64,000 bases of DNA from Cinclus cinclus (Eukaryota > Chordata > Aves > Passeriformes > Cinclidae): positions 186,001 to 250,000 of the forward strand of contig NC_085073.1 of assembly GCF_963662255.1 (NCBI RefSeq). Reading direction: 5' to 3'. A program made the translations under genes and the position numbers. Below the pieces are notes generated by a model, which did no database searches, had not been told where the DNA came from, and was given only the letters and a program-made list of their open reading frames with translations. Positions 1-12,909 of this stretch are shown here, one piece after another (position 1 is the stretch's first letter; every line of letters begins with the position of its first letter).

Positions 1-217
1 CAATGAATCATTTGATTCTTGGCCTCCATGGTGGCATAATAGATCCTTGCTTCTATTGGTCCCCGTGCTGTAACAATCCATCCCTGGCCATTTTAGGCCC
101 CCTGGTGTCACAAGGGACCATTAGATTGTTAGCCTGCATTGGGTCACAATGGTTCCTTGCTTCTCTTAACCCCTGTGGTGTCACAATGCATCCCATGCCC
201 TTTTAGGCCACTTGATG

Positions 218-437
218 TCACAATGAATCATTTGATTTTTGGCCTCCATGGTGGCATAATTGTACCAGGTTTTAATTGGGCCCCATGCTTTCACAATTCA
301 TCCCTGGCCCTTTTAGGCCCATTGGTGTCACAAGGAACCATTAGATTGTTAGCCTCCATTGGGTAACAATGGTTCCTTGCTTCTCTTAACCTCTGTGGTG
401 TCACAATGCATTCCATGCCATTTTAGGCCACTTGATG
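218..437. repeat. Reference 220-bp monomer, V family, with six subunits
   Basis: Subunits are A 218-253 (36 bp), B 254-290 (37), C 291-327 (37), D 328-363 (36), E 364-400 (37) and F 401-437 (37), totalling 220 bp. Each opens with a form of TCACAAT or CATAAT, and most end in GGTG or a near variant. A resembles D, B resembles E and C resembles F, so the monomer is a dimer of 110-bp halves. The V family is marked in B by ATTGTACCAGGTTTTAATTG and in C by AGGCCCATTGG. It is usually followed by GGGTAACAATGG in E instead of GGGTCACAATGG. Some V copies carry ATTTTACCAGG or ATTATACCAGG. Confidence 0.93.
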
Positions 438-657
438 TCACAATGAATCATTTGATTCTTGGCCTCCATGGTGTCATAATGGTTCCTTGTTTCTATTGGT
501 CCCCATGCTGTCACAATTCATCCCTGGCCCTTTTACGCCCCCTGGTGTCAAATGGGATCCTGGGATTATTAGCCTCCATTGGGTCACAATGGATCCTTGC
601 TTCTCTTAACCCCTGTGCTGTCACAATGCATCCCATGCCCTTTTAGGCCACTTGATG
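438..657. repeat. Reference 220-bp monomer, M family
   Basis: The family is marked in B by TCATAATGGTTCCTTG, in C by CTTTTACGCCCCCTGG and in D by CAAATGGGATCCTGGGATTA. E usually follows with CACAATGGATCC. One subfamily opens with an altered F/A junction (CCAAGCC, CACTTGGTCTTACAATGAACC, GGCCTTCATGG), for example from 1,099; another has CACTTGTCCTTAC, for example near 14,965. M copies carry GGATCC once in D and commonly once more in E. Confidence 0.9.
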
Positions 658-877
658 TCACAATGAATCATTTGATTCTTGGCCTCCATGGTGGCATAAT
701 AGATCCTTGCTTCTATTGGTCCCCGTGCTGTAACAATCCATCCCTGCCCATTTTAGGCCCCCTGGTGTCACAAGGGATCATTAGATTGTTAGCCTGCATT
801 GGGTCACAATGGTTCCTTGCTTCTCTTAACCTCTGTGGTGTCACAATGCATCCCATGCCCTTTTAGGCCACTTGATG
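658..877. repeat. Reference 220-bp monomer, G family
   Basis: The family is marked in B by GGCATAATAGATCCTTGC, in C by TAACAATCCATCCCTGGCC followed by ATTTTAGGCCCCC, and in D by CACAAGGGATC or CACAAGGGACC. D has two endings, TTGTTAGCCTGCATTGG and TTTTTAGCAAGCATTGG; the second marks a subset of G slots in the HORs. A further subtype has CTTCTTTTGGTCCACG in B and CAATCCTTCCC in C, and serves below as the start marker of the 24-mer, 8-mer and 6-mer units. Confidence 0.9.
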
Positions 878-1098
878 TCACAATGAATCATTTGATTCTT
901 GGCCTCCATGGTGACATAATAGATCCTTGCTTCTATTGGTCCCCGTGCTGTAACAATTCATCCCTGGCCCTTTTTATAGCCCCTGGTGCCACAAGGGATC
1001 ATTAGATTGTTAGCCTGCATTGGGTCACAATGGTTCCTTGCTTCTCTTAACCTCTGTGGTGTCACAATGCATCCCATGCCCTTTTAGGCCACTTGGTC
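878..1098. repeat. Reference 221-bp monomer, D family
   Basis: This family is one base longer because C is 38 bp: the T run before TATAGCCCC or TATACCCCC has five T, and the C subunit spans 951-988. B has GACATAATAGATCC or GACATAATAGACCC, and D opens with CCACAAGGGATCATTAG. A subtype has GCCTCCGTGG in A with GCTGTTACAATTC in C, and another has GCTGAAACAATTC. The family alone accounts for most 221-bp steps in the array and so for HOR lengths such as 661, 2,641 and 5,297 bp that are not exact multiples of 220. Confidence 0.9.
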
Positions 1099-2436
1099 TT
1101 ACAATGAACCATTTGATTCTTGGCCTTCATGGTGTCATAATGGTTCCTTGTTTCTATTGGTCCCCATGCTGTCACAATCCATCCCTGGCCCTTTTACGAC
1201 CCCTGGTGTCAAATGGGATCCTGGGATTATTAGCCTCCATTGGGTCACAATGGATCCTTGCTTCTCTTAACCCCTGTGGTGTCACAATGCATCCCATGCC
1301 CTTTTAGGCCACTTGATGTCACAATGAATCATTTGATTTTTGGCCTCCATGGTGGCATAATTGTACCGGGTTTTAATTGGGCCCCATGCTTTCACAATTC
1401 ATCCCTGGCCCTTTTAGGCCCATTGGTGTCACAAGGGACCATTAGATTGTTAGCCTCCATTGGGTAACAATGGTTCCTTGCTTCTCTTAACCTCTGTGGT
1501 GTCACAATGCATTCCATGCCATTTTAGGCCACTTGATGTCACAATGAAGCATTTGATTCTTGGCCTCCATGGTGTCATAATGGTTCCTTGTTTCCATTGG
1601 GCCCCATGCGGTCACAATTCATCCCTGGCCCTTTTACGCCCCCTGGTGTCAAATGGGATCCTGGGATTATTAGCCTCCATTGGGTCACAATGGATCCTTG
1701 CTTCTCTTAACCCCTGTGGTGTCACAATGCATTCCAAGCCCTTTTAGGCCACTTGGTCTTACAATGAATCATTTGATTCTTGGCCTTCATGGTGTCATAA
1801 TGGTTCCTTGCTTCTATTGGTCCCCATGCTGTCACAATTCATCCCTGGCCCTTATACGCCCCCTGGTGTCAAATGGGATCCTGGGATTTTTAGCCTCCAT
1901 TGGGTCACAATGGATCCTTGCTTCTCTTAACCCCTGTGGTGTCACAATGCATCCCATGCCCTTTTAGGCCACTTGATGTCACAATGAATCATTTGATTTT
2001 TGGCCTCCATGGTGGCATAATTGTACCAGGATTTAATTGGGCCCCATGCTTTCACAATTCATCCCTGGCCCTTTTAGGCCCATTGGTGTCACAAGGGACC
2101 ATTAGATTGTTAGCCTCCATTGGGTAACAATGATTCCTTGCTTCTCTTAACCTCTGTGGTGTCACAATGCATTCCATGCCATATTAGGCCACTTGATGTC
2201 ACAATGAATTATTTGATTCTTGGCCTCCATGGTGTCATAATGGTTCCTTGTTTCTATTGGTCCCCATGCTGTCACAATTCATCCCTGGCCCTTTTACGCC
2301 CCCTGGTGTCAAATGGGATCCTGGGATTATTAGCCTCCATTGGGTCACAATGGATCCTTGCTTCTCTTAACCCCTGTGGTGTCACAATGCATCCCATGCC
2401 CTTTTAGGCCACTTGATGTCACAATGAATCATTTGA

Positions 2437-4103
2437 TTTTTGGCCTCCATGGTGGCATAATTGTACCAGGTTTTAATTGGGCCCCATGCTTTCACAATTC
2501 ATCCCTGGCCCTTTTAGGCCCATTGGTGTCACAAGGGACCATTAGATTGTTAGCCTCCATTGGGTAACAATGATTCCTTGCTTCTCTTAACCTCTGTGGT
2601 GTCACAATGCATTCCATGCCATATTAGGCCACTTGATGTCACAATGAATTATTTGATTCTTGGCCTCCATGGTGTCATAATGGTTCCTTGTTTCTATTGG
2701 TCCCCATGCTGTCACAATTCATCCCTGGCCCTTTTTATACCCCCTGGTGTCAAATGGGATCCTGGGATTATTAGCCTCCATTGGGTCACAATGGATCCTT
2801 GCTTCTCTGAACCCCTGTGGTGTCACAATGCATCCCATGCCCTTTTAGGCCACTTGATGTCACAATGAATCATTTGATTCTTGGCCTCCATGGTGGCATA
2901 ATAGATCCTTGCTTCTATTGGTCCCCGTGCTGTAACAATCCATCCCTGGCCATTTTAGGCCCCCTGGTGTCACAAGGGACCATTAGATTTTTAGCCTGCA
3001 TTGGGTCACAATGGTTCCTTGCTTCTCTTAACCCCTGTGGCGTCACAATGCATCCCATGCCCTTTTAGGCCACTTGATGTCACAATGAATCATTTGATTC
3101 TTGGCCTCCATGGTGACATAATAGATCCTTGCTTCTATTGGTCCCCGTGCTGAAACAATTCATCCCTGGCCCTTTTTATAGCCCCTGGTGCCACAAGGGA
3201 TCATTAGATTGTTAGCCTGCATTGGGTCACAATGGTTCCTTGCTTCTCTTAACCTCTGTGGTGTCACAATGCATTCCAAGCCCTTTTAGGCCACTTGGTC
3301 TTACAATGAACCATTTGATTCTTGGCCTTCATGGTGTCATAATGGTTCCTTGTTTCTATTGGTCCCCATGCTGTCACAATTCATCCCTGGCCCTTTTACG
3401 CCCCCTGGTGTCAAATGGGATCCTGGGATTATTAGCCTCCATTGGGTCACAATGGATCCTTGCTTCTCTTAACCCCTGTGGTGTCACAATGCATCCCATG
3501 CCCTTTTAGGCCACTTGATGTCACAATGAATCATTTGATTCTTGGCCTCCGTGGTGACATAATAGATCCTTGCTTCTATTGGTCCCCGTGCTGTTACAAT
3601 TCATCCCTGGCCCTTTTTATAGCCCCTGGTGCCACAAGGGATCATTAGATTGTTAGCCTGCATTGGGTCACAATGGTTCCTTGCTTCTCTTAACCTCTGT
3701 GGTGTCACAATGCATCCCATGCCCTTTTAGGCCACTTGATGTCACAATGAATCATTTGATTCTTGGCCTCCATGGTGGCATAATAGATCCTTGTTTCTTT
3801 TGGTGCACGTGCTGTAACAATCCATCCCTGGCCATTTTAGGCCCCCTGGTGTCACAAGGGACCATTAGATTGTTAGCCTGCATTGGGTCACAATGGTTCC
3901 TTGCTTCTCTTAACCTCTGTGGTGTCACAATGCATCCCATGCCCTTTTAGGCCACTTGATGTCACAATGAATCATTTGATTCTTGGCCTCCATGGTGACA
4001 TAATAGACCCTTGCTTCTATGGGTCCCCGTGCTGCAACAATTCATCCCTGGCCCTTTTTTTACCCCCTGGTGTCAAATGGGATCCTGGGATTATTAGCCT
4101 CCA
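2437..4103. repeat. Irregular monomer block with hybrids
   Basis: Monomers of all four families occur with no clean period. The unit near 2,560-2,780 joins M-type B to a D-type five-T C and then an M-type D subunit. The unit near 3,883-4,103 joins D-type B to CTTTTTTTACCCCC and the M-type D subunit. The unit at about 3,730-3,950 is a degenerate relative of the HOR start-marker monomer, with TTTCTTTTGGTGCACGTG. No gene or unrelated insertion is present. Confidence 0.75.
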
Positions 4104-5425
4104 TTGGGTGACAATGGATCCTTGCTTCTCTTAACCCCTGTGGTGTCACAATGCATCCCATGCCCTTTTAGGCCACTTGATGTCACAATGAATCATTTGA
4201 TTCTTGGCCTCCATGGTGACATAATAGACCCTTGCTTCTATTGGTCCCCGTGCTGTAACAATTCATCCCTGGCCCTTTTTATACCCCCTGGTGCCACAAG
4301 GGATCATTAGATTGTTAGCCTGCTTTGGGTCACAATGGTTCCTTGCTTCTCTTAACCTCTGTGGTGTCACAATGCATTCCAAGCCCTTTTAGGCCACTTG
4401 GTCTTACAATGAACCATTTGATTCTTGGCCTTCATGGTGTCATAATGGTTCCTTGTTTCTATTGGTCCCCATGCTGTCACAATTCATCCCTGGCCCTTTT
4501 ACGCCCCCTGGTGTCAAATGGGATCCTGGGATTAGTAGCCTCCATTGGGTCACAATGGATCCTTGCTTCTCTGAACCCCTGTGGTGTCACAATGCATCCC
4601 ATGCCCTTTTAGGCCACTTGATGTCACAATGAATCATTTGATTCTTGGCCTCCATGGTGGCATAATAGATCCTTGCTTCTATTGGTCCCCGTGCTGTAAC
4701 AATCCATCCCTGGCCATTTTAGGCCCCCTGGTGTCACAAGGGATCATTAGATTGTTAGCCTGCATTGGGTCACAATGGTTCCTTGCTTCTCTTAGCCCCT
4801 GTGGTGTCACAATGCATCCCATGCCCTTTTAGGCCACTTGATGTCACAATGAATCATTTGAGTCTTGGCCTCCATGGTGACATAATAGATCCTTGCTTCT
4901 ATTGGTCCCCGTGCTGTAACAATTCATCCCTGGCCCTTTTTATACCCCCTGGTGCCACAAGGGATCATTAGATTGTTAGCCTGCATTGGGTCACAATGGT
5001 TCCTTGCTTCTCTTAACCTCTGTGGTGTCACAATGCATTCCAAGCCCTTTTAGGCCACTTGGTCTTACAATGAACCATTTGATTCTTGGCCTTCATGGTG
5101 TCATAATGGTTCCTTGTTTCTATTGGTCCCCATGCTGTCACAATTCATCCCTGGCCCTTTTACGCCCCCTGGTGTCAAATGGGATCCTGGGATTATTAGC
5201 CTCCATTGGGTCACAATGGATCCTTGCTTCTCTGAACCCCTGTGGTGTCACAATGCATCCCATGCCCTTTTAGGCCACTTGATGTCACAATGAATCATTT
5301 GATTCTTGGCCTCCATGGTGGCATAATAGATCCTTGCTTCTATTGGTCCCCGTGCTGTAACAATCCATCCCTGGCCATTTTAGGCCCCCTGGTGTCACAA
5401 GGGACCATTAGATTGTTAGCCTGCA
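4104..5425. repeat. Two tandem D-M-G trimers, 661 bp each
   Basis: Units start at 4,104 and 4,765 and each runs D (221 bp), M and G. The M monomer in both has the CACTTGGTCTTAC junction and is followed by the CTCTGAACCCC variant of E (about 4,570 and 5,231). The same D-M-G order recurs at about 14,011-15,112 and inside the 24-mer, so the trimer is a recurring module. Small differences separate the copies, for example GATTAGTAGCC near 4,530 versus GATTATTAGCC. Confidence 0.75.
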
Positions 5426-7723
5426 TTGGGTCACAATGGTTCCTTGCTTCTCTTAACCCCTGTGGTGTCACAATGCATCCCATGCCCTTTTAGGCCACTT
5501 GATGTCACAATGAATCATTTGATTTTTGGCCTCCATGGTGGCATAATTGTACCAGGTTTTAATTGGGCCCCATGCTTTCACAATTCATCCCTGGCCCTTT
5601 TAGGCCCATTGGTGTCACAAGGAACCATTAGATTGTTAGCCTCCATTGGGTAACAATGGTTCCTTGCTTCTCTTAACCTCTGTGGTGTCACAATGCATTC
5701 CATGCCATTTTAGGCCACTTGATGTCACAATGAATCATTTGATTCTTGGCCTCCATGGTGTCATAATGGTTCCTTGTTTCTATTGGGCCCCATGCTGTCA
5801 CAATTCATCCCTGGCCCTTTTACGCCCCCTGGTGTTAAATGGGATCCTGGGATTATTAGCCTCCATTGGGTCACAATGGATCCTTGCTTCTCTTAACCCC
5901 TGTGCTGTCACAATGCATCCCATGCCCTTTTAGGCCACTTGATGTCACAATGAATCATTTGATTCTTGGCCTCCATGGTGGCATAATAGATCCTTGCTTC
6001 TATTGGTCCCCGTGCTGTAACAATCCATCCCTGCCCATTTTAGGCCCCCTGGTGTCACAAGGGATCATTAGATTGTTAGCCTGCATTGGGTCACAATGGT
6101 TCCTTGCTTCTCTTAACCTCTGTGGTGTCACAATGCATCCCATGCCCTTTTAGGCCACTTGATGTCACAATGAATCATTTGATTCTTGGCCTCCATGGTG
6201 ACATAATAGATCCTTGCTTCTATTGGTCCCCGTGCTGTAACAATTCATCCCTGGCCCTTTTTATAGCCCCTGGTGCCACAAGGGATCATTAGATTGTTAG
6301 CCTGCATTGGGTCACAATGGTTCCTTGCTTCTCTTAACCTCTGTGGTGTCACAATGCATCCCATGCCCTTTTAGGCCACTTGGTCTTACAATGAACCATT
6401 TGATTCTTGGCCTTCATGGTGTCATAATGGTTCCTTGTTTCTATTGGTCCCCATGCTGTCACAATCCATCCCTGGCCCTTTTACGACCCCTGGTGTCAAA
6501 TGGGATCCTGGGATTATTAGCCTCCATTGGGTCACAATGGATCCTTGCTTCTCTTAACCCCTGTGGTGTCACAATGCATCCCATGCCCTTTTAGGCCACT
6601 TGATGTCACAATGAATCATTTGATTTTTGGCCTCCATGGTGGCATAATTGTACCGGGTTTTAATTGGGCCCCATGCTTTCACAATTCATCCCTGGCCCTT
6701 TTAGGCCCATTGGTGTCACAAGGGACCATTAGATTGTTAGCCTCCATTGGGTAACAATGGTTCCTTGCTTCTCTTAACCTCTGTGGTGTCACAATGCATT
6801 CCATGCCATTTTAGGCCACTTGATGTCACAATGAAGCATTTGATTCTTGGCCTCCATGGTGTCATAATGGTTCCTTGTTTCCATTGGGCCCCATGCGGTC
6901 ACAATTCATCCCTGGCCCTTTTACGCCCCCTGGTGTCAAATGGGATCCTGGGATTATTAGCCTCCATTGGGTCACAATGGATCCTTGCTTCTCTTAACCC
7001 CTGTGGTGTCACAATGCATTCCAAGCCCTTTTAGGCCACTTGGTCTTACAATGAACCATTTGATTCTTGGCCTTCATGGTGTCATAATGGTTCCTTGCTT
7101 CTATTGGTCCCCATGCTGTCACAATTCATCCCTGGCCCTTATACGCCCCCTGGTGTCAAATGGGATCCTGGGATTTTTAGCCTCCATTGGGTCACAATGG
7201 TTCCTTGCTTCTCTTAACCCCTGTGGTGTCACAATGCATCCCATGCCCTTTTAGGCCACTTGATGTCACAATGAATCATTTGATTTTTGGCCTCCATGGT
7301 GGCATAATTTTACCAGGTTTTAATTGGGCCCCATGCTTTCACAATTCATCCCTGGCCCTTTTAGGCCCATTGGTGTCACAAGGGACCATTAGATTGTTAG
7401 CCTCCATTGGGTAACAATGATTCCTTGCTTCTCTTAACCTCTGTGGTGTCACAATGCATTCCATGCCATATTAGGCCACTTGATGTCACAATGAATTATT
7501 TGATTCTTGGCCTCCATGGTGTCATAATGGTTCCTTGTTTCTATTGGGCCCCATGTTGTCACAATTCATCCCTGGCCCTTTTACGCCCCCTGGTGCCAAA
7601 TGGGATCCTGGGATTATTAGCCTCCATTGGGTCACAATGGATCCTTGCTTCTCTTAACCCCTGTGGTGTCACAATGCATCCCATGCCCTTTTAGGCCACT
7701 TGATGTCACAATGAATCATTTGA
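5288..7723. repeat. HOR segment, right copy (pairs with 1-2,436)
   Basis: This repeats the window's first 2.4 kb at an offset of 5,287 bp. From about 6,307 the same bases also form the first part of a 12-mer repeated at 8,948, so at least three generations of duplication overlap here. Differences from the left copy include TTAAATGGG near 5,834 for TCAAATGGG, and GCATAATTTTACC near 7,304 for GCATAATTGTACC. Confidence 0.8.
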
Positions 7724-8947
7724 TTCTTGGCCTCCATGGTGGCATAATAGATCCTTGCTTCTATTGGTCCCCGTGCTGTAACAATCCATCCCTGGCCATT
7801 TTAGGCCCCCTGGTGTCACAAGGGATCATTAGATTGTTAGCCTGCATTGGGTCACAATGGTTCCTTGCTTCTCTTAACCCCTGTGGTGTCACAATGCATC
7901 CCATGCCCTTTTAGGCCACTTGGTGTTACAATGAATCATTTGATTTTTGGCCTCCATGGTGGCATAATTTTACCAGGTTTTAATTGGGCCCCATGCTTTC
8001 ACAATCCATCCCTGGCCCTTTTAGGCCCATTGGTGTCACAAGGAACCATTAGATTGTTAGCCTCCATTGGGTAACAATGGTTCCTTGCTTCTCTTAACCT
8101 CTGTGGTGTCACAATGCATTCCATGCCATTTTAGGCCACTTGATGTCACAATGAATCATTTGATTCTTGGCCTCCATGGTGTCATAATGGTTCCTTGTTT
8201 CTATTGGTCCCCATGCTGTCACAATTCATCCCTGGCCCTTTTACGCCCCCTGGTGCCAAATGGGATCCTGGGATTAGTAGCCTCCATTGGGTCACAATGG
8301 ATCCTTGCTTCTCTTAACCCCTGTGGTGTCACAATGCATCCCATGCCCTTTTAGGCCACTTGATGTCACAATGAATCATTTGATTCTTGGCCTCCATGGT
8401 GGCATAATAGACCCTTGCTTCTATTGGTCCCCGTGCTGTAACAATCCATCCCTGGCCATTTTAGGCCCCCTGGTGTCACAAGGGATCATTAGATTTTTAG
8501 CAAGCATTGGGTCACAATGGTTCCTTGCTTCTCTTAACCGCTGTGGTGTCACAATGCATTCCATGCCATTTTAGGCCACTTGATGTCACCATGAATCATT
8601 TGATTCTTGGCCTCCATGGTGTCATAATGGTTCCTTGTTTCTATTGGGCCCCATGCTGTCACAATTCATCCCTGGCCCTTTTACGCCCCCTGGTGTCAAA
8701 TGGGATCCTGGGATTATTAGCCTCCATTGGGTCACAATGGATCCTTGTTTCTCTTAACCCCTGTGGTGTCACAATGCATCCCATGCCCTTTTAGGCCACT
8801 TGATGTCACAATGAATCATTTGATTCTTGGCCTCCGTGGTGACATAATAGATCCTTGCTTCTATTGGTCCCCGTGCTGTTACAATTCATCCCTGGCCCTT
8901 TTTATAGCCGCTGGTGCCACAAGGGATCATTAGATTGTTAGCCTGCA
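6307..8947. repeat. 12-mer HOR, 2,641 bp, copy 1
   Basis: Monomer starts in the TTGGG register are 6,307, 6,527, 6,747, 6,967, 7,187, 7,407, 7,627, 7,847, 8,067, 8,287, 8,507 and 8,727. The family order is M, V, M, M, V, M, G, V, M, G, M, D. Private markers shared with copy 2 are CATGCGGTCAC, CCCTTATACGCC, CATGTTGTCAC and GTCACCATGAATC. The last monomer is the 221-bp D type, giving 12 x 220 + 1. Confidence 0.9.
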
Positions 8948-11588
8948 TTGGGTCACAATGGTTCCTTGCTTCTCTTAACCTCTGTGGTGTCACAATGCAT
9001 CCCATGCCCTTTTAGGCCACTTGGTCTTACAATGAACCATTTGATTCTTGGCCTTCATGGTGTCATAATGGTTCCTTGTTTCTATTGGTCCCCATGCTGT
9101 CACAATCCATCCCTGGCCCTTTTACGCCCCCTGGTGTCAAATGGGATCCTGGGATTATTAGCCTCCATTGGGTCACAATGGATCCTTGCTTCTCTTAACC
9201 CCTGTGGTGTCACAATGCATCCCATGCCCTTTTAGGCCACTTGATGTCACAATGAATCATTTGATTTTTGGCCTCCATGGTGGCATAATTGTACCGGGTT
9301 TTAATTGGGCCCCATGCTTTCACAATTCATCCCTGGCCCTTTTAGGCCCATTGGTGTCACAAGGGACCATTAGATTGTTAGCCTCCATTGGGTAACAATG
9401 GTTCCTTGCTTCTCTTAACCTCTGTGGTGTCACAATGCATTCCATGCCATTTTAGGCCACTTGATGTCACAATGAAGCATTTGATTCTTGGCCTCCATGG
9501 TGTCATAATGGTTCCTTGTTTCCATTGGGCCCCATGCGGTCACAATTCATCCCTGGCCCTTTTACGCCCCCTGGTGTCAAATGGGATCCTGGGATTATTA
9601 GCCTCCATTGGGTCACAATGGATCCTTGCTTCTCTTAACCCCTGTGGTGTCACAATGCATTCCAAGCCCTTTTAGGCCACTTGGTCTTACAATGAACCAT
9701 TTGATTCTTGGCCTTCATGGTGTCATAATGGTTCCTTGCTTCTATTGGTCCCCATGCTGTCACAATTCATCCCTGGCCCTTATACGCCCCCTGGTGTCAA
9801 ATGGGATCCTGGGATTTTTAGCCTCCATTGGGTCACAATGGTTCCTTGCTTCTCTTAACCCCTGTGGTGTCACAATGCATCCCATGCCCTTTTAGGCCAC
9901 TTGATGTCACAATGAATCATTTGATTTTTGGCCTCCATGGTGGCATAATTTTACCAGGTTTTAATTGGGCCCCATGCTTTCACAATTCATCCCTGGCCCT
10001 TTTAGGCCCATTGGTGTCACAAGGGACCATTAGATTGTTAGCCTCCATTGGGTAACAATGATTCCTTGCTTCTCTTAACCTCTGTGGTGTCACAATGCAT
10101 TCCATGCCATATTAGGCCACTTGATGTCACAATGAATTATTTGATTCTTGGCCTCCATGGTGTCATAATGGTTCCTTGTTTCTATTGGGCCCCATGTTGT
10201 CACAATTCATCCCTGGCCCTTTTACGCCCCCTGGTGCCAAATGGGATCCTGGGATTATTAGCCTCCATTGGGTCACAATGGATCCTTGCTTCTCTTAACC
10301 CCTGTGGTGTCACAATGCATCCCATGCCCTTTTAGGCCACTTGATGTCACAATGAATCATTTGATTCTTGGCCTCCATGGTGGCATAATAGATCCTTGCT
10401 TCTATTGGTCCCCGTGCTGTAACAATCCATCCCTGGCCATTTTAGGCCCCCTGGTGTCACAAGGGATCATTAGATTGTTAGCCTGCATTGGGTCACAATG
10501 GTTCCTTGCTTCTCTTAGGCCCTGTGGTGTCACAATGCATCCCATGCCCTTTTAGGCCACTTGGTGTTACAATGAATCATTTGATTTTTGGCCTCCATGG
10601 TGGCATAATTTTACCAGGTTTTAATTGGGCCCCATGCTTTCACAATCCATCCCTGGCCCTTTTAGGCCCATTGGTGTCACAAGGAACCATTAGATTGTTA
10701 GCCTCCATTGGGTAACAATGGTTCCTTGCTTCTCTTAACCTCTGTGGTGTCACAATGCATTCCATGCCATTTTAGGCCACTTGATGTCACAATGAATCAT
10801 TTGATTCTTGGCCTCCATGGTGTCATAATGGTTCCTTGTTTCTATTGGTCCCCATGCTGTCACAATTCATCCCTGGCCCTTTTACGCCCCCTGGTGCCAA
10901 ATGGGATCCTGGGATTAGTAGCCTCCATTGGGTCACAATGGATCCTTGCTTCTCTTAACCCCTGTGGTGTCACAATGCATCCCATGCCCTTTTAGGCCAC
11001 TTGATGTCACAATGAATCATTTGATTCTTGGCCTCCATGGTGGCATAATAGACCCTTGCTTCTATTGGTCCCCGTGCTGTAACAATCCATCCCTGGCCAT
11101 TTTAGGCCCCCTGGTGTCACAAGGGATCATTAGATTTTTAGCAAGCATTGGGTCACAATGGTTCCTTGCTTCTCTTAACCGCTGTGGTGTCACAATGCAT
11201 TCCATGCCATTTTAGGCCACTTGATGTCACCATGAATCATTTGATTCTTGGCCTCCATGGTGTCATAATGGTTCCTTGTTTCTATTGGGCCCCATGCTGT
11301 CACAATTCATCCCTGGCCCTTTTACGCCCCCTGGTGTCAAATGGGATCCTGGGATTATTAGCCTCCATTGGGTCACAATGGATCCTTGTTTCTCTTAACC
11401 CCTGTGGTGTCACAATGCATCCCATGCCCTTTTAGGCCACTTGATGTCACAATGAATCATTTGATTCTTGGCCTCCGTGGTGACATAATAGATCCTTGCT
11501 TCTATTGGTCCCCGTGCTGTTACAATTCATCCCTGGCCCTTTTTATAGGCCCTGGTGCCACAAGGGATCATTAGATTGTTAGCCTGCA
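8948..11588. repeat. 12-mer HOR, 2,641 bp, copy 2
   Basis: This is adjacent to copy 1 and follows it monomer for monomer at a constant 2,641-bp offset. Noticed differences are few: ACGCCCCC near 9,125 versus ACGACCCC near 6,484, CTTAGGCCCTG near 10,514 versus CTTAACCCCTG, and ATAGGCCC near 11,545 versus ATAGCCGC. After 11,588 the next monomer is G rather than M, so there is no third copy. Confidence 0.9.
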
Positions 11589-12909
11589 TTGGGTCACAAT
11601 GGTTCCTTGCTTCTCTTAACCCCTGTGGTGTCACAATGCATACCATGCCCTTTTAGGCCACTTGATGTCACAATGAATCATTTGATTCTTGGCCTCCATG
11701 GTGGCATAATAGATCCTTGCTTCTATTGGTCCCCGTGCTGTAACAATCCATCCCTGGCCATTTTAGGCCCCCTGGTGTCACAAGGGATCATTAGATTGTT
11801 AGCCTGCATTGGGTCACAATGGTTCCTTGCTTCTCTTAACCTCTGTGGTGTCACAATGCATCCCATGCCCTTTTAGGCCACTGGATGTCACAATGAACGA
11901 TTTCATTTTTGGCCTCCATGGTGGCATAATTTTACCAGGTTTTAATTGGGCCCCATGCTTTCACAATCCATCCCTGGCCCTTTTAGGCCCATTGGTGTCA
12001 CAAGGAACCATTAGATTGTTAGCCTCCATTGGGTAACAATGGTTCCTTGCTTGTCTTAACCTCTGTGGTGTCACAATGCATTCCATGCCATTTTAGGCCA
12101 CTTGATGTCACAATGAATCATTTGATTCTTGGCCTCCATGGTGTCATAATGGTTCCTTGTTTCTATTGGTCCCCATGCTGTCACAATTCATCCCTGGCCA
12201 TTTTACGCCCCCTGGTGCCAAATGGGATCCTGGGATTATTAGCCTCCATTGGGTCACAATGGATCCTTGCTTCTCTTAACCCCTGTGGTGTCACAATGCA
12301 TCCCATGCCCTTTTAGGCCACTTGATGTCACAATGAATCATTTGATTCTTGGCCTCCATGGTGGCATAATAGATCCTTGCTTCTATTGGTCCCCGTGCTG
12401 TAACAATCCATCCCTGGCCATTTTAGGCCCCCTGGTGTCACAAGGGATCATTTGATTTTTAGCAAGCATTGGGTCACAATGGTTCCTTGCTTCTCTTAAC
12501 CTCTGTGGTGTCACAATGCATCCCATGCCCTTTTAGGCCACTTGATGTCACAATGAATCATTTGATTCTTGGCCTCCATGGTGACATAATAGATCCTTGC
12601 TTCTATTGGTCCCCGTGCTGTAACAATTCATCCCTGGCCCTTTTTATACCCCCTGGTGCCACAAGGGATCATTAGATTGTTAGCCTGCATTGGGTCACAA
12701 TGGTTCCTTGCTTCTCTTAACCTCTGTGGTGTGGCAATGCATTCCAAGCCCTTTTAGGCCACTTGGTCTTACAATGAACCATTTGATTCTTGGCCTTCAT
12801 GGTGTCATAATGGTTCCTTGTTTCTATTGGTCCCCATGCTGTCACAATTCATCCCTGGCCCTTTTACGCCCCCTGGTGTCAAATGGGATCCTGGGATTAG
12901 TAGCCTCCA

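Larger units (their letters stand above)
1..2436. repeat. HOR segment, left copy (pairs with 5,288-7,723)
   Basis: Monomer order and private variants match the sequence 5,287 bp downstream (24 monomers). Shared rare variants include CCTGTGCTGTCAC near 610 and 5,897 and CATGCGGTCAC near 1,604 and 6,891. I noticed about ten substitutions between the copies. Similarity stops near 2,437, where this copy enters a V monomer and the other enters a G monomer. The left edge is cut by the window. Confidence 0.82.

Noticed and set aside
951..988. CTTTTTATAG as a TATA promoter in D-family monomers
   Set aside because: It arises from a one-base T insertion in an otherwise identical subunit, and no initiator, downstream gene or transcript evidence is visible.
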